NCBI GenBank assembly: GCA_030635865.1
Contig: DAOVYA010000087.1
Span: 1 to 6,502 of the forward strand
Source of the DNA: Gammaproteobacteria bacterium
GTDB taxonomy: Bacteria; Pseudomonadota; Gammaproteobacteria; UBA9214
Reading direction: 5' to 3'
Length of the DNA stretch: 6,502 nt
In this document: in pieces, positions 5,540-6,502 of the stretch
Numbering within the stretch: the stretch's first letter is position 1
How the letters are laid out: every line of letters begins with the position of its first letter
Translations under genes and position numbers: made by a program
The notes under the pieces: model-generated
Seen by the model: the letters and a program-made list of their open reading frames with translations, nothing else
Databases searched by the model: none
Told to the model about the DNA's origin: nothing

Positions 5540-6502
5540 ATGAGCAAGAACCTCGTAATTGTTGAATCCCCCGCCAAGTGCAAGACCATCAAGAAATACC
5601 TCGGCAAGGGCTTTGATGTCATGGCGTCCTATGGTCACGTACGTGACCTGATCCCCAAGGAAGGTGCGGTCGATCCCGACCATGACTTCGCCATGAAATA
5701 CCAACTCATCGAACGTAATTCCAAACATGTCGATAACATCATCAAGGCGATGAAAAAATCGGATGCCCTGTACCTCGCAACTGACCCGGATCGCGAAGGT
5801 GAAGCAATCTCCTGGCACCTCTGTGAACTCCTCAAGGAGCGCAAGATATTAAAAGACAAACCCGTATACCGTGTTGTCTTTAACCAGATCACCAAGCGTG
5901 CCGTCAACGAGGCCATTGAAAATCCACGCACCCTCTCCAGCGAACTGGTCAATGCTCAACAGGCACGCCGCGCACTCGACTACCTGGTTGGTTTTAATCT
6001 GTCACCGCTTTTGTGGAAAAAGATACGTCGTGGTCTTTCTGCAGGACGCGTACAAAGTCCGGCACTCTGCATGATCGTAGAGCGTGAAAACGAAATAGAA
6101 GCCTTCAAACCAAGAGAATACTGGACGCTTGAAGGTGACCTTACAAAAGACAAACAGAATTTCGTGGCGCGGCTGACGCATTTACATAACGAAAAACTCA
6201 AACAGTTTTCTATTACTGACGAGACCGCTGGCAACGCCGCAAAGAAGGAACTGCTAAAGCTCGCAAACGGCAAACTGATTGTTGACACCATCGAGAAGAA
6301 AAAAAGAAAGCGTAACCCTGCCGCGCCATTTACCACCTCGACACTGCAACAGGAAGCCTCGCGCAAGCTGGGCTTTACCGCCAGCCGCACCATGCGCGTT
6401 GCCCAGCAACTCTACGAAGGCATGGATATCGGCGGCGAATCAGTCGGCCTGATTACCTACATGCGTACCGACTCGGTAAACCTTGCCGATGAAGCACTGG
6501 CC
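5540..6502 (+). CDS. topA: DNA topoisomerase I (partial, C-terminus outside window)
   Basis: TopA is the type IA topoisomerase that relaxes negative supercoils by cutting and passing single strands. The window holds codons 1-321 of a protein that normally exceeds 750 residues. The TOPRIM domain is complete: VIVESPAK with E9 at 6-13, YGHVRDL at 31-37, and LATDPDREGEA with D82, D84 and E86 at 79-89. VNAQQARRALDYLVGFNLSPLLWKKI (137-162) and RGLSAGRVQSPAL (164-176) follow. The catalytic tyrosine is Y307 in GLITYMRTDS (303-312), so the active site is intact. It is the compact form: it lacks the insertion E. coli has between GHIRDL and VDP and has GGESVGLITYMRTDS where E. coli has AGYITYMRTDS, as in Xanthomonas-type TopA. 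The start is fixed by the family opening MSKNLVIVESPAK, although no Shine-Dalgarno precedes it (the sequence is U-rich, GATTTTT). Confidence 0.97.
   Translation, partial: MSKNLVIVESPAKCKTIKKYLGKGFDVMASYGHVRDLIPKEGAVDPDHDFAMKYQLIERNSKHVDNIIKAMKKSDALYLATDPDREGEAISWHLCELLKERKILKDKPVYRVVFNQITKRAVNEAIENPRTLSSELVNAQQARRALDYLVGFNLSPLLWKKIRRGLSAGRVQSPALCMIVERENEIEAFKPREYWTLEGDLTKDKQNFVARLTHLHNEKLKQFSITDETAGNAAKKELLKLANGKLIVDTIEKKKRKRNPAAPFTTSTLQQEASRKLGFTASRTMRVAQQLYEGMDIGGESVGLITYMRTDSVNLADEALA

Noticed and set aside
5980..6393. A 137-codon open frame on the minus strand inside topA
   Set aside because: It is antisense to the conserved topA catalytic core and its serine- and phenylalanine-rich translation is what the complement of this gene would give; no domain is recognisable.

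Overview
The window is a conserved chromosomal housekeeping region of a gammaproteobacterium with moderate-to-high GC content. Every protein-coding gene is of a recognisable family. The order rsmB-fmt-def divergent from a LysM protein and dprA matches the block I know from Pseudomonas and relatives. The dprA-smg-topA continuation and the compact form of TopA resemble the Xanthomonas/Chromatiales side of the class. I cannot name the genus. No mobile element, CRISPR array, tRNA or rRNA is visible.

Left arm (minus strand, 1-2564): def, then fmt, then rsmB are read leftwards. Def removes the formyl group from nascent proteins, Fmt puts it on initiator tRNA, and RsmB methylates C967 of 16S rRNA, so this is a translation-initiation and ribosome-maturation operon. 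rsmB runs off the left edge just before its catalytic cysteine motifs. A strong sense-strand hairpin lies between def and fmt.

Centre (2565-2769): a 205-bp divergent intergenic region. It holds the most interesting signal in the window: a 9/10 match to the CRP/Vfr/Clp core (TGTGA-N6-TCACG) touching the def start codon. A TATACT -10 box lies at exactly the distance expected for a class II (site at -41.5) rightward promoter. The predicted 5' leader carries an 11-bp hairpin.

Right arm (plus strand, 2770-6502): a secreted LysM protein of the TsaP/PA0020 type, dprA, smg and the first 321 codons of topA. The TsaP family is linked to the type IV pilus secretin and DprA loads RecA onto incoming single-stranded DNA. 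The front of this operon therefore combines envelope/pilus and DNA-uptake functions, for which control by a cAMP receptor-type regulator would make sense. dprA and smg are almost fused (2-nt gap). topA may have its own promoter, with a perfect TTGACA inside the end of smg, and has a short leader with a hairpin.

Most of the window is ordinary. The points worth checking are regulatory: the CRP-like divergent control region, the leader and intercistronic hairpins, and the short upstream reading frame before dprA. All of these are inferences from sequence pattern only.
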